From the NCBI GenBank assembly GCA_964462135.1, contig CAYWWK010000001.1, positions 124,001-188,000 on the forward strand: a stretch of DNA of 64,000 nucleotides. Direction: 5' to 3'. A program made the position numbers and the translations under genes. Positions 8,782 to 18,200 of the stretch are shown piece by piece. The DNA is from MGBC163016 sp964462135. Its GTDB lineage: Bacteria > Actinomycetota > Coriobacteriia > Coriobacteriales > Eggerthellaceae. Each line of letters opens with the position of its first letter. Within the stretch, counting starts at the first letter, position 1. The notes below the pieces were generated by a model. It saw only the letters and a program-made list of their open reading frames with translations, was not told the origin of the DNA and searched no databases.

Positions 8782-10314
8782 ATGACCGAGAACCAATACG
8801 GCCAGACACCCCAGCAGCCTTCAGCTGAAGGCCCATCTTCCAACTATCAGCAGGTCTACGGTGTGCCTCCAGCCGCCAGCCAGCAAAGCCCGTCGGATGG
8901 TGCGCATGCCGCTTCCGGGGCGGTGCACGCCCAGCCTGCCGCCCAGCACGCACCGGGAGCCTCCGCGGCCTCCGCAGCACCCGCACGTCCCCAAGGGGTG
9001 CCCGCTCCCGTTCCTGCGGCTGAGCCGAAGTCGAAGGGCAAGTCTTCTTCGGGCAAGACCTTCCTCATCGCGTTCGCCGGTGCTGCCGTTGCCTGCGTGC
9101 TTGCGTTTGGGATCGCGGGCGTTGCAGGAGTATTCGATCGCTCTTCCAATGAGATTAGTCTCGGTTCGTCGGTGGCTGGCAGCATTGAGGCAAGCGAAGC
9201 CGAGGCGTCGCTGGCCGAAGCCGTTGCTGACAAGTGTCTGCCTTCCGTTGCGTCGATCAACGTCTTCTCAGAGGGAAGCACCTCTTCGGGAGACCCGATC
9301 TACGATTACTTCTACGGCTCCAATGAAGATGGCGAAGAGACCGCATCGGGGTTGGGCAGCGGGGTTGTGCTGTCAGCCGATGGATACCTCATCACCAACA
9401 ACCATGTCGTCTCAGGTGGCTCAAGGTTCGAGGTTGTCATTGAGGGGAATTCCTACCAAGCTGATCTGGTGGGGGTTGACTCCAGTTCTGATGTGGCGGT
9501 GCTCAAGGTGAAGGATGTGACCGACCTCACACCCATCGAAGTCGCGGATTCCGATGCGCTCAAGATCGGTGAATGGGTCATGTCCATCGGAAGCCCCTTC
9601 GGACTTGAGCAGTCAGTCGCCACGGGCATCATCTCAGCCACCAGCCGCTCCCAGATCATGGATCAATCCCAGATCACGGGGCAATCCGATGAGATCGTCA
9701 TCTATCCGAACCTGATCCAGACGGATGCCGCCATCAATCCAGGCAACTCCGGTGGTGCATTGGTGAATGCTGACGGACAGCTTGTAGGCATCAACACCCT
9801 GATCACCAGCTACTCTGGCAATTACTCCGGCGTTGGATTCGCCATTCCCTCCAATTACGCCATTGGCCTTGCCAAGGACATCATTGCTGGAAAGGAACCG
9901 ACCCATGCCCAGTTGGGAGTCAATCTCTCCAATGTGAATGCATCCATTGCCAAGCGCTATGGATTCTCCGCCGATGAAGGGGCCTACGTCTCAAACGTCG
10001 TCGAGGGGAGCGGTGCAGCTGCAGCAGGCATTGAGAAGGGCGATATCATCACGGCATTCGATGGAAAGGCAGTGACTTCGGCGAGCGATCTCATGATGGA
10101 CGTGCGCACGAAGGCACCGGGCGACACGGTGACCATCACGGTGAATCGCGATGGGGAGGTGAAGGATTTTCAGGTGACCTTGGGTTCCGATGAAGCCACC
10201 CAGAAGGAGAAGGCTGCCCAGAAGCTGCAACAGCAGCAGAACAACGGCAATTCCAACGGTGGCCTCAATGGGAATTCAGGTACCTTTGACTTGAATGATC
10301 TCTTCGGCAGGTAG
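8782..10314 (+). CDS. HtrA/DegP-type serine protease with PDZ domain
   Basis: A 510-residue membrane-anchored protease of the HtrA (S1C) family that degrades or refolds damaged extracytoplasmic proteins. A Pro/Ala/Gln-rich cytosolic N-terminus (1-90) precedes one membrane helix (about 93-118), the trypsin-like domain with His208 (ITNNHVV), Asp237 (SSDVAVL) and Ser323 (NPGNSGGAL), and one PDZ domain (about 376-468). The tail is rich in Gln, Asn and Gly. The ATG at 8782 follows AAAGGAGAGG; an ATG 24 bases earlier sits before that ribosome-binding site and is rejected. Transcribed alone, with a palindrome at 8669-8684 in its upstream region. Confidence 0.93.
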   Translation: MTENQYGQTPQQPSAEGPSSNYQQVYGVPPAASQQSPSDGAHAASGAVHAQPAAQHAPGASAASAAPARPQGVPAPVPAAEPKSKGKSSSGKTFLIAFAGAAVACVLAFGIAGVAGVFDRSSNEISLGSSVAGSIEASEAEASLAEAVADKCLPSVASINVFSEGSTSSGDPIYDYFYGSNEDGEETASGLGSGVVLSADGYLITNNHVVSGGSRFEVVIEGNSYQADLVGVDSSSDVAVLKVKDVTDLTPIEVADSDALKIGEWVMSIGSPFGLEQSVATGIISATSRSQIMDQSQITGQSDEIVIYPNLIQTDAAINPGNSGGALVNADGQLVGINTLITSYSGNYSGVGFAIPSNYAIGLAKDIIAGKEPTHAQLGVNLSNVNASIAKRYGFSADEGAYVSNVVEGSGAAAAGIEKGDIITAFDGKAVTSASDLMMDVRTKAPGDTVTITVNRDGEVKDFQVTLGSDEATQKEKAAQKLQQQQNNGNSNGGLNGNSGTFDLNDLFGR

Positions 10315-10381
10315 GAGGCGTTCCAAGCACATTCCCTGACGCAGGCATCTGCATCAAAGGGGGCAACATCTCAGTCCACGG

Positions 10382-10416
10382 AGAAGGGACGGCATGGCAA
10401 TGTCGCCCCTTCTTCT
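10382..10416 (+). terminator. Terminator after htrA
   Basis: AGAAGGG (10382-10388) pairs with CCCTTCT (10407-10413), with partial extension inward, and is followed by TCTGTAT. It is a plausible rho-independent terminator for htrA, about 70 bp past its stop. Confidence 0.5.
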
Positions 10417-10462
10417 GTATCTGCGCCAGGGGCTGCATTCGCCTGACGGCTGTGCTTTCTGG

Positions 10463-10489
10463 TACACCAAAGGTGTATTCGGGTATCAT
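10463..10489 (+). promoter_or_regulatory. Dyad TACACC-AAA-GGTGTA and possible -10 box before pyrH
   Basis: The dyad occupies 10463-10477. It is followed by GGGTATCAT, whose TATCAT (about 10484-10489) could be a -10 element for the pyrH-frr unit. The dyad matches the half-sites seen upstream of htrA. Functional assignment is inferred. Confidence 0.3.
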
Positions 10490-10531
10490 GTGTCAGTATC
10501 TATGAACCAGTTCGCGGAGAGGACGTCTTGC

Positions 10532-11269
10532 ATGTCTGACGGGTACGAATACGATCGGGTGCTTCTCAAGCTTTCCGGTGAAGCACTGGCGGGGAATCTG
10601 GGCTACGGCATCGATCCGAAAGTGGTCGATGACCTTGCCGAACAGATCTCCGAGATCGTCGAAGACGGCATCGAGCTTGCAGTCGTGGTCGGTGGTGGCA
10701 ACATCTTCCGGGGTCTTTCCGGCTCGGCAGAGGGAATGGACCGGGCGCAGGCAGACTACATCGGCATGCTCGCCACGGTCATGAATGCCCTTGCCCTGCA
10801 AGATGCATTCGAGCGGCATGGGGTCTTCTCTCGCGTGCAAAGCGCCATCAACATGCAGGAAGTCAGCGAACCCTACATTCGCAGACGCGCGGTGCGGCAT
10901 CTTGAGAAGGGCCGCGTCGTCATTTTGGCGGCGGGTACGGGCAATCCCTACTTCACCACTGACACCACGGCGGCATTGCGTGCCTGTGAGCTTGACGTTG
11001 ACTGCCTCATGAAGGCCACCAAGGTGGATGGAGTCTACGATTCCGATCCAAAGAAGAATGCGCAGGCGAAGCGCTATGACCGGATCACCTATATGGAGGT
11101 CTTGAGCCAAGGACTCAATGTCATGGACGCCACGGCAACCTCACTGTGCATGGACAATGACATTCCCATGATCGTGTTCGATCTCACCCAGCGTGGGAAT
11201 ATCAAGAGGGCGTTGCAGGGTGAGGATATCGGTACGGTGGTCTATTCTGATGGGAAGAGCGCGGAGTAG
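10532..11269 (+). CDS. pyrH: Uridylate (UMP) kinase
   Basis: A 245-residue cytosolic kinase of the amino-acid-kinase fold that phosphorylates UMP to UDP with ATP, feeding UTP/CTP and cell-wall sugar nucleotides. The LLKLSGEALAG motif, the VVVGGGNIFRG nucleotide site and the TGNPYFTTDTTAALRA segment are diagnostic. The ATG at 10532 gives the usual family length and has AGAGGA upstream; ATGs at 10502 and 10394 would add residues not seen in the family. First gene of the classic pyrH-frr-uppS-cdsA-dxr order. Confidence 0.96.
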   Translation: MSDGYEYDRVLLKLSGEALAGNLGYGIDPKVVDDLAEQISEIVEDGIELAVVVGGGNIFRGLSGSAEGMDRAQADYIGMLATVMNALALQDAFERHGVFSRVQSAINMQEVSEPYIRRRAVRHLEKGRVVILAAGTGNPYFTTDTTAALRACELDVDCLMKATKVDGVYDSDPKKNAQAKRYDRITYMEVLSQGLNVMDATATSLCMDNDIPMIVFDLTQRGNIKRALQGEDIGTVVYSDGKSAE

Positions 11270-11342
11270 CCGTTCTGTCAGGCGAAGCGGATGAATGGAG
11301 CGGGGATGGATGCCTTGCTCTGGGGAGGAAAGGCGGTACACC

Positions 11343-11906
11343 ATGGCAGATGTTGATGAGATCCTGCTGAAGGTCGAGGAGCGGATGGACAAGTCCCTCT
11401 CAGCTCTTCATGACAATTTTGCAAGCGTGCGTACGGGTCGGGCAAATGCGATGGTGCTTGATCGCATCATGGTTGACTACTATGGCACCCCCACTCCTGT
11501 GAACCAGATGGCTGGTGTCAAAAGCCCCGATGCCCACCTGCTGGTCATAGAGCCGTGGGACAAGTCATCATTGAAGGACATCGAACGCGCCATCCTTGAA
11601 AGCGATCTCGGGGTCACTCCGAACAATGATGGCATGGTCATCCGCCTGCCGTTTCCGGCGCTCACCGAGGAGAGACGCAAGGAATTGGTCAAGACGTGCA
11701 GCAAGTATGCGGAGGAATGCCGCGTTGCCATCCGGAATGCGCGTCGGGATGCCAACAATGAGATAGAGAAGGCCCAGAAGAATGATGGGCTTCCTGAAGA
11801 TGAGGCCCATCGAGCGGAAGATCAGGTCCAGAAGATGACCGATTCCCACATCGCATCGGTAGACGAGGCGCTCAAGAAGAAGGAAGCCGACATAATGGAG
11901 GTATGA
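11343..11906 (+). CDS. frr: Ribosome recycling factor
   Basis: A 187-residue cytosolic factor that, with EF-G, splits the 70S ribosome after termination. The whole length matches RRF: an N-terminal helix with LHDNFASVRTGRANAMVLD, a beta-domain with YYGTPTPVNQ, and the C-terminal RNARRDANNEIEKA helix. The ATG at 11343 follows GGAGGAAAGGCGG; upstream in-frame ATGs are not supported. It lies 73 bp after pyrH, so probably the same transcript. The stop codon sits inside the arm of a long hairpin. Confidence 0.97.
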   Translation: MADVDEILLKVEERMDKSLSALHDNFASVRTGRANAMVLDRIMVDYYGTPTPVNQMAGVKSPDAHLLVIEPWDKSSLKDIERAILESDLGVTPNNDGMVIRLPFPALTEERRKELVKTCSKYAEECRVAIRNARRDANNEIEKAQKNDGLPEDEAHRAEDQVQKMTDSHIASVDEALKKKEADIMEV

Positions 11907-11936
11907 ATGCTTCGGCTGGTAGGCCGAAGCATTCAT
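11903..11936 (+). terminator. Long hairpin overlapping the frr stop codon
   Basis: A perfect 14-bp inverted repeat (11903-11916 with 11923-11936) with a 6-nt loop. It starts within the frr stop codon and is not followed by a T-run. It may attenuate between frr and uppS or protect the 3' end of the pyrH-frr message. Confidence 0.6.
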
Positions 11937-12016
11937 TGACGCTGCGCGGACGCCTCGGTGGTTCCATCTCCTCCTAGGAACTCCCTGCGCATCGAAGTAC
12001 GCCTCGTCGTTCTTTC

Positions 12017-12856
12017 GTGCGGATTGAAACCACTGTATGCGATGCCCGCTCGCCTGTCTTCAATGGGTGGTTTGGAAAGAATTTGAACAAAAGCTTGGCT
12101 GACATATTCCCAGAGGTGCCTGATGGGCTCAACGCGGGTGCGCTGGACCTTGCCCGCATTCCCCAGCATATCGCGGTGATCATGGATGGGAATGGCCGTT
12201 GGGCCAAGCAGCGGATGATGAATCGGCTGCGCGGCCACAAAGCTGGAATAGAAGCGGTGCGCGAGACTATTCGCTGCGCGTCGGATTTGGGGGTTCGGTA
12301 TCTGACCATCTATTCGTTTTCCACCGAGAACTGGAAGCGGCCGGAAGACGAAGTGGATGGTCTGATGCATCTTTTCGCGCAAACGATGCTGGCTGAGGTG
12401 GATGGCCTTGACGCGGAAGGGGTGCGCGTCATGACCATCGGGGACACTTCGGTATTGCCCGCAGACACCCAACAGGCTTTTGAGAGGGCGTGGGAGCAGA
12501 CGCGTGGCAATGATGGCATGACGTTGGTGGTGGCGGTGAACTATGGCAGTCGGTCGGAGATCGTCAGGGCTGCCAAGCAGCTTGCCGCCGAAGTGGCGTT
12601 GCCGCAAAGCACGCTGTCAAGCGAGGACATCGATGAGAGTGCCTTTGCAGCAAGGCTCTATACTGCTGACATCCCTGATCCTGAGCTGATCATCCGCACC
12701 AGTGGTGAGATGCGCCTGTCGAACTTCCTCATGTGGCAGGCTGCCTATGCGGAACTCGTCTCAACGGAGGTGCTCTGGCCTGATTTCGATCGGTATGAGC
12801 TTTTGCGATGCTTACTGGACTATCAGGGTCGTGACAGAAGGTTTGGCGGTGTCTGA
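12017..12856 (+). CDS. uppS: Undecaprenyl (isoprenyl) diphosphate synthase
   Basis: A cis-prenyltransferase that builds the C55 lipid carrier for peptidoglycan from farnesyl diphosphate and isopentenyl diphosphate. The signature HIAVIMDGNGRWAKQR with the catalytic Asp, the YLTIYSFSTENWKRP segment and the C-terminal DPELIIRTSGEMRLSNFL motif are clear. The first start (GTG 12017) gives 279 residues but has no good ribosome-binding site; an in-frame TTG at 12083 would give 257 residues, nearer the family size, so the exact N-terminus is uncertain. Its stop overlaps the cdsA start (TGATG), so the two are translationally coupled. Confidence 0.93.
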   Translation: MRIETTVCDARSPVFNGWFGKNLNKSLADIFPEVPDGLNAGALDLARIPQHIAVIMDGNGRWAKQRMMNRLRGHKAGIEAVRETIRCASDLGVRYLTIYSFSTENWKRPEDEVDGLMHLFAQTMLAEVDGLDAEGVRVMTIGDTSVLPADTQQAFERAWEQTRGNDGMTLVVAVNYGSRSEIVRAAKQLAAEVALPQSTLSSEDIDESAFAARLYTADIPDPELIIRTSGEMRLSNFLMWQAAYAELVSTEVLWPDFDRYELLRCLLDYQGRDRRFGGV

Positions 12857-14100
12857 TGGATGCGGAGCGGGACACTCTGTACCAAGGTGAACAGGCCTCC
12901 CCAGATCTCTGCCCTGAGGGCACTGCAGAGGATATCGTCACGTTGGAGGATATCGCCTGCCATGGTTTGACTGATAGGCAGATGGCTGCTCGCAGACGGC
13001 TGCATCAGCAGACGGCCCTTCTGATCGAGCAGGAGCGCGTCCGGCGGGAACTTGAATCCGATGAGGCTCTGACCGCCGTTGATTTCCTGGAAGGGGAAGT
13101 GGGCCGCATCCCGGAATTGGTTCGGTCCCCCGAGGATGCTCCCGACGGCCCTCCATGGCGTTACGAACCGACACCTGATCAGCGAGCGAAGCGTATTCAG
13201 CGTAAGGAGAAGCGAGCGCAGGCGAGAAGCCGCATCAAGGACAGCGCCATCAAGAAAGCGCCTCAGAAGCTGAAGAATCCCTCTGATCTGCAGGTGCGGT
13301 TCAGGACGGGCTTGATCTACACGCTCGTGACCATTGGATGCCTTCTTGCGGGAGATATTCCCACCATGGTCTACCTCATGGTGGTTGCGGGCATTTGCGC
13401 GGGCGAGTTCTTCTATATGCTGCGTTCGGATGCGAAGCTTCCCAACGAGGCCATCGGCATCACCGGGTCGGTGCTCTACATTCCCGCTGTGTATCTGTGG
13501 GGTTTGGCGGGGGCTATGGTCGTGACCATCGCCACCTTGCTGGCATTGCTCATCTGGTATGTGTTTTGGCTGCGCGCTCGGGTTCCTGACGTAGGCGTCA
13601 GTCTGTTCGGAGCCGCTTACACCGGTTTGCTGCTCTGCGGCTTGGTGATCATCCGTCACGCGTTGGGTGATCCGTGGGGAGGCGTGGCGCTCCTCATCAT
13701 CTTCTTGAGTGTTTGGGCGAATGATGCCTTCGCCTATCTCATCGGGCGCAAGCTCGGTCGCCATAAGCTGGCTCCGCGCACGTCTCCCAAGAAGAGCTGG
13801 GAAGGCTTCTTCGCGGGTTTGGTGGGGTCTGTCCTGTTCTGGATTGCCCTCTCATTCGTGCCTGGCATCCAGATGAGCATCTGGCAGGCAGTCCTGTTCG
13901 GCATCATCTGCGGAACCATGGAGGTTCTGGGCGATCTGGCTGAGAGTCGCATCAAGCGCAATTCGGGCTTCAAGGATTCAGGAACGATGATGCCGGGACA
14001 CGGCGGCCTTCTTGACCGATGCGATTCTCTCTTCCTTGCGTCCATCACCTCTTCCATCCTACTTCTTCTGGGAGGTTGCATTCCCTATGGTGTCCTCTGA
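12856..14100 (+). CDS. cdsA: Phosphatidate cytidylyltransferase (CDP-diglyceride synthase)
   Basis: A 414-residue membrane enzyme making CDP-diacylglycerol from phosphatidate and CTP, the branch point of phospholipid synthesis. The C-terminal signature lies around residues 355-400 (LGDLAESRIKRNSGFKDSG, then GHGGLLDRCDS), preceded by seven to eight membrane helices from residue 155 on. The N-terminal 140 residues are hydrophilic, acidic first and then strongly basic (QRKEKRAQARSRIKD); this extension is unusual for CdsA, whose family is normally about 270 residues. The ATG shares a base with the uppS stop, and the 3' end overlaps dxr by 14 bp, so uppS-cdsA-dxr is one coupled unit. Confidence 0.93.
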   Translation: MDAERDTLYQGEQASPDLCPEGTAEDIVTLEDIACHGLTDRQMAARRRLHQQTALLIEQERVRRELESDEALTAVDFLEGEVGRIPELVRSPEDAPDGPPWRYEPTPDQRAKRIQRKEKRAQARSRIKDSAIKKAPQKLKNPSDLQVRFRTGLIYTLVTIGCLLAGDIPTMVYLMVVAGICAGEFFYMLRSDAKLPNEAIGITGSVLYIPAVYLWGLAGAMVVTIATLLALLIWYVFWLRARVPDVGVSLFGAAYTGLLLCGLVIIRHALGDPWGGVALLIIFLSVWANDAFAYLIGRKLGRHKLAPRTSPKKSWEGFFAGLVGSVLFWIALSFVPGIQMSIWQAVLFGIICGTMEVLGDLAESRIKRNSGFKDSGTMMPGHGGLLDRCDSLFLASITSSILLLLGGCIPYGVL

Positions 14101-15205
14101 ACGCGGCAGCACCGCACCGAAGCGCATCGTCATCCTCGGTTCTACCGGCTCCATCGGAAGGCAGACGCTGGATGTCTGCCGCATGCATCCTGACAAGCTC
14201 CGCGTGGTGGGCCTGTCGTGCCATTCCCAGACCGGGCTCATGGAGCATCAGGCTCGGGAATTCGGCTGTCGCGCCTGTGCGGTCGGAGCCAGCGAGGCGC
14301 TTCGACTCATCGATGAGGATAAGGTCGATGTCGTGGTCAATGCCTTGGTGGGGGCGGCTGGTCTCGCGGCAAGCCTCAAGACCCTTGAACGTGGCATCGT
14401 CCTTGCTCTGGCAAACAAGGAATCACTCGTGGTCGGAGGAGACCTTCTCATGCCGCTGGCGAAGAGAGCGGGCCTCCTCATGCCCATCGATTCCGAGCAT
14501 GGGGCCATCTATCAGTGCCTGATTGGGGAAGACGCCCGCGAAGTGCGCAGGCTTTGGGTAACGGCTTCAGGGGGACCGTTCCGAGGCAAGACCCGGGAGC
14601 AGTTGGCGTGCGTGAGTGCAGCTGATGCCCTTGCGCATCCCACGTGGCAGATGGGTCCGAAGATCACGGTGGATTCCTCCACGTTGATGAACAAGGGCTT
14701 GGAGGTCATCGAGGCCCATCATCTTTTCCAAATGCCTTACGAGAACATCGAAGTGCTCGTGCAGCCCCAAAGCGCCATCCATTCCATGGTCGAATTCGTC
14801 GACGGTTCGGTCAAGGCCCATCTGGGCGCCACGGACATGCGCATTCCCATCCAGTATGCGCTCAGTTGGCCTGAGCGGTGGCCCTCACCTGCCAAGTCGG
14901 TTGATTTCACTCAAATGCCCCCCTTGGAACTGGCGGCTCCAGACAGGGAAGGCTTTCCCTGTCTGGCCTTGGCGCTTGAAGCGGGCAGGGTGGGAGGCAC
15001 CATGCCGTGCGCCATGAATGCCGCCAATGAGGTTGCGGTGGCCGCATTCCTTGATGACGCGTGCGGGTACTTGGATATTCCCGCTTGCGTTGAACAGGTC
15101 ATGGAATCCCATGCATCAGCTCCTGTTGAATCGCTTGAGCAACTGATTGAGGTGGATGAGGACGCGCGGGCCCAGGCCAGTCGCTTCCTGCATGCGCTGA
15201 GATGA
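14087..15205 (+). CDS. dxr: 1-deoxy-D-xylulose 5-phosphate reductoisomerase
   Basis: A 372-residue NADPH-dependent enzyme making methylerythritol phosphate, the second step of the MEP isoprenoid pathway; IspG for a later step is encoded 6 kb on. Visible are the NADPH fold (ILGSTGSIGRQTLD), the NKESLVVGG loop, the metal and substrate motif DSEHGAIYQCL, and TASGGPFRG. The start at 14087 lies inside the end of cdsA, with GGGAGG 11 bases before it; an ATG at 14012 would overlap cdsA much more and is rejected. The 3' 90 bp are overlapped on the opposite strand by the LPQTG surface-protein gene. Confidence 0.95.
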   Translation: MVSSERGSTAPKRIVILGSTGSIGRQTLDVCRMHPDKLRVVGLSCHSQTGLMEHQAREFGCRACAVGASEALRLIDEDKVDVVVNALVGAAGLAASLKTLERGIVLALANKESLVVGGDLLMPLAKRAGLLMPIDSEHGAIYQCLIGEDAREVRRLWVTASGGPFRGKTREQLACVSAADALAHPTWQMGPKITVDSSTLMNKGLEVIEAHHLFQMPYENIEVLVQPQSAIHSMVEFVDGSVKAHLGATDMRIPIQYALSWPERWPSPAKSVDFTQMPPLELAAPDREGFPCLALALEAGRVGGTMPCAMNAANEVAVAAFLDDACGYLDIPACVEQVMESHASAPVESLEQLIEVDEDARAQASRFLHALR

Positions 15206-18200
15206 AGGCCCTTCTGTCAGAGGTACTCTCGTTTTCTTGTCATTTGAATGACTCCAGGACCTTCTTGCAATGATTAGGCTCGCACCCGCAAGGATTGCCA
15301 TCAAGGTGAACAGGGCAACGGGTGTGGCATCGCCTGTCTGAGGGAGCGAATGGGAGGCGTTCGTTCCTTTTGGATTCGGTGAGGGCTCCTTGCTGCGGAC
15401 CTCAATGGTCTGGCTTTCGGAGGTGGGATCTTCGTGGACTGCGACGATGCGCCCCTCACAGGTGAGCCGCTCGAAGGCCACGAGCTTCATCCCCTCGAGG
15501 CCTTTCGTGTTCACCTCGAAGTCAACGAACACGCTTCCTGATGGCAGGGAGGGAACGAACGTCGCCGAGGCGGTCACCTTGTTGCCGGATGGATTCAGAA
15601 GCGGCGATGCGCTGCTCACCTGCCCTTCATCCTGAGCCGCCAGCATGATGGTGCCGAAAACAGTGTAGGTCTTGCCAATCTCCAGAGACTCGTAGAGGAC
15701 CTCATCAGTGATGGCAAGCGTCTCATCAGGTGCACAGGTCTTCTCCCCGCTGCGCTTCTCAAATGCGTGGGTCTCTATGCGTGGAGAGCGTATCGTTATG
15801 GTCTGGGCATCGTTTTCGGGGTTCTCATGGACCACGATGGCGCGTCCATCCTTGTAGAGGGTCTCATACACCACCAGTTCGTCACCTTCTGCAAGCTGGG
15901 TTGCATCCAAGGGAAACGATACGGTCGCAAAGCCGGTGGAGGTGAGAGGCGTGAAGGTGGTTGAGCAGGTGATCTGCTGGCCCGATTCGTCAAGCATCGG
16001 CTGTGCGGCCATCTTTCCGTCTTCCACCATCTTCCTCATGAGGATTCCCCGAAGAAGGTATTCCGCGCCCTCTTCAAGTCCGCTGTAGCTCACTGCGTCC
16101 TCAATGACGGCATTGTCTGTTGAGAGCATCTCCTTCGCCGCGCTGTCAGAGTCAGTGGCATAGGTGTTGATCTTCGGTGCGATGACTTGGATGCTCTGTC
16201 CTGCATCGGTGAGTTCTTCGTGCTCAGCCACGATTTCGCCGTCAATGCCCTCTCTGAGGGTTTCGAAGCATACGATGCGCTTGCCAGCAAGATCAGACGC
16301 GTCCAGCTCGAACAGCACCTCGCAGCTTCCTGAGGATGCGGCTGGAGTGAAGGTGAGGTGGGCGCAGAGCGGCATTCCATGCCCATCGTCAATGGGCTCA
16401 CCCGATTCGGCATCCCTGAGCGAGCCGGTGAGGTGGTACTCCTGACCGGGATTGAGGTTGCAGTAGTCCACCCGATCGGTGATGGATACCGCTGGATCGG
16501 GGAAGATGTGCTTGGAAGCATCGGTGGCGCTGGTGGCGCAGGTGGTGATGGCGGGCGGCGGAGTGATGCGATCCTCGATGTCTCCCAAAGGCACGCTCAA
16601 ACCATGAGAGGTGATGTGAATGCCGGATATCCTGATGAGATCATAGCCAGCATTCGAGGTGCTCCTGAGCTCCGTGAGCCGATAGGTGTCATAGGGAAGC
16701 GCTCCCAATGAGTCATCGGGTTGGGTGATGCCGCCTTCCTGGGTGGCTCCGAACCAGCAGCCTGCACCCATGTCCAACTCATCGGCATTGATAGGATTGC
16801 CGCCCTCGCCACCTTGCGTTGTATCCAAGAACCGGTCGTTGGCATTGGTCGAGGCAGTATGCGCACGACGCGTTGATGACGTGTCCACGATGCCATTCTC
16901 GTCGCTTGTCAGGATGTGCCTCTCTCCGGTGGTCTCTGACTCCAAGATGAAGGGAACGCGTGAAAGCCTGCTCTGGTCGGTTGCCAGGACCTTCCGGAAA
17001 TCAAGATCTCCCCGCTTGACCTGATTCGCGGCTGCCTGTCCGCGAACGAAGGGCACCAAGGTGCCTGCTTCCCTGATGGAGAAGGTGCGTTTTCTGTCAT
17101 CGCTTGCGAGGTAGCCCGTGCCTGCTGATTTCTCCTGGATGGTGTAGGTGCCGAAGGGCAGTGCATCGGAGGCGGTTTGGGCACTGCCTCCCTCCGAGAC
17201 GATGCTCATCACCACTTCTCCTGGCTCGTGCATGACGCCATCCACGCAGACGGCATGGGCACTCACATTGGTGATGTCGAAGACGGCACCATCCAGAGAG
17301 GCGGCTCCCAGGGGAGACTGCAGCAGGCTTTCCGCATCACGCTTTTCGATGAGCACGCCACCACGCAGGACATCCTCTGAAACGGTGGTGCATTGGGTGA
17401 GGAGGATGGATGGGTTGATGCCGGAGGAGGGAAGCGTGATGAGGCGAATCTGGGTGTCCGGCAGATACCCCTCAGGCGCTGTCGTCTCTTGGATGGTCAG
17501 CGTTCCGAGGGGAATGCAGACGTTGCCGACAGTATCAAGATAGAGATCATCCCCGCCTGTCTTGTGCTCCTCATCCATCAGGATGCAGCCTGTCTCATCG
17601 GTTGTAAAGACCCATGAACGCAGGGGTGTCGCCCCGGTGAGGCCTCCCAGATCCGTGCTGATTGATCCGAAATGCTTGATCTCGAATTCGGCATGCTGCA
17701 GGGTTCCATCACCTTGAGGCGTGCTGTTGGCCGTGATGGAGTCGACCTTGCGGAGGATCAACTGTGGCTCATAGCTTTGCGGCACATCGACAAGGTCCAT
17801 CTCGGTCGTCTTGCCCTTCTGCACCTCCACGGTCCTTGCCGTCTTGTCCCATGCGAAGCCGCTGCCCTCAAGGCTGGCTGCGTTCTCCCTGATCCAATAG
17901 GTTCCTTCCTTGAGCCTCTTGGATGTGCCCCGCCCCTGTTTGTCCAAGGTGATGGAGCAGACGTAGGTGGTGCATCCCGCATCGGCGAAGACGTCGTAGG
18001 CAACGCCTTCGAGGTGGTAGGATTGGTTGTTCTGAGTCAGCGTCGGCTGGCCGGAGCCCTTCGTTAGCGCGATGTCACCGGAAGCCTGTATCTCGAATTT
18101 GTAGATGCCGACCCCTGGCTGATTCGCCACCGAAGGTCCGACGAAGCCAAGGACGACATAGGGACGCTCTGCGCTCTGATTCACGTCAAGCACGCGGATG

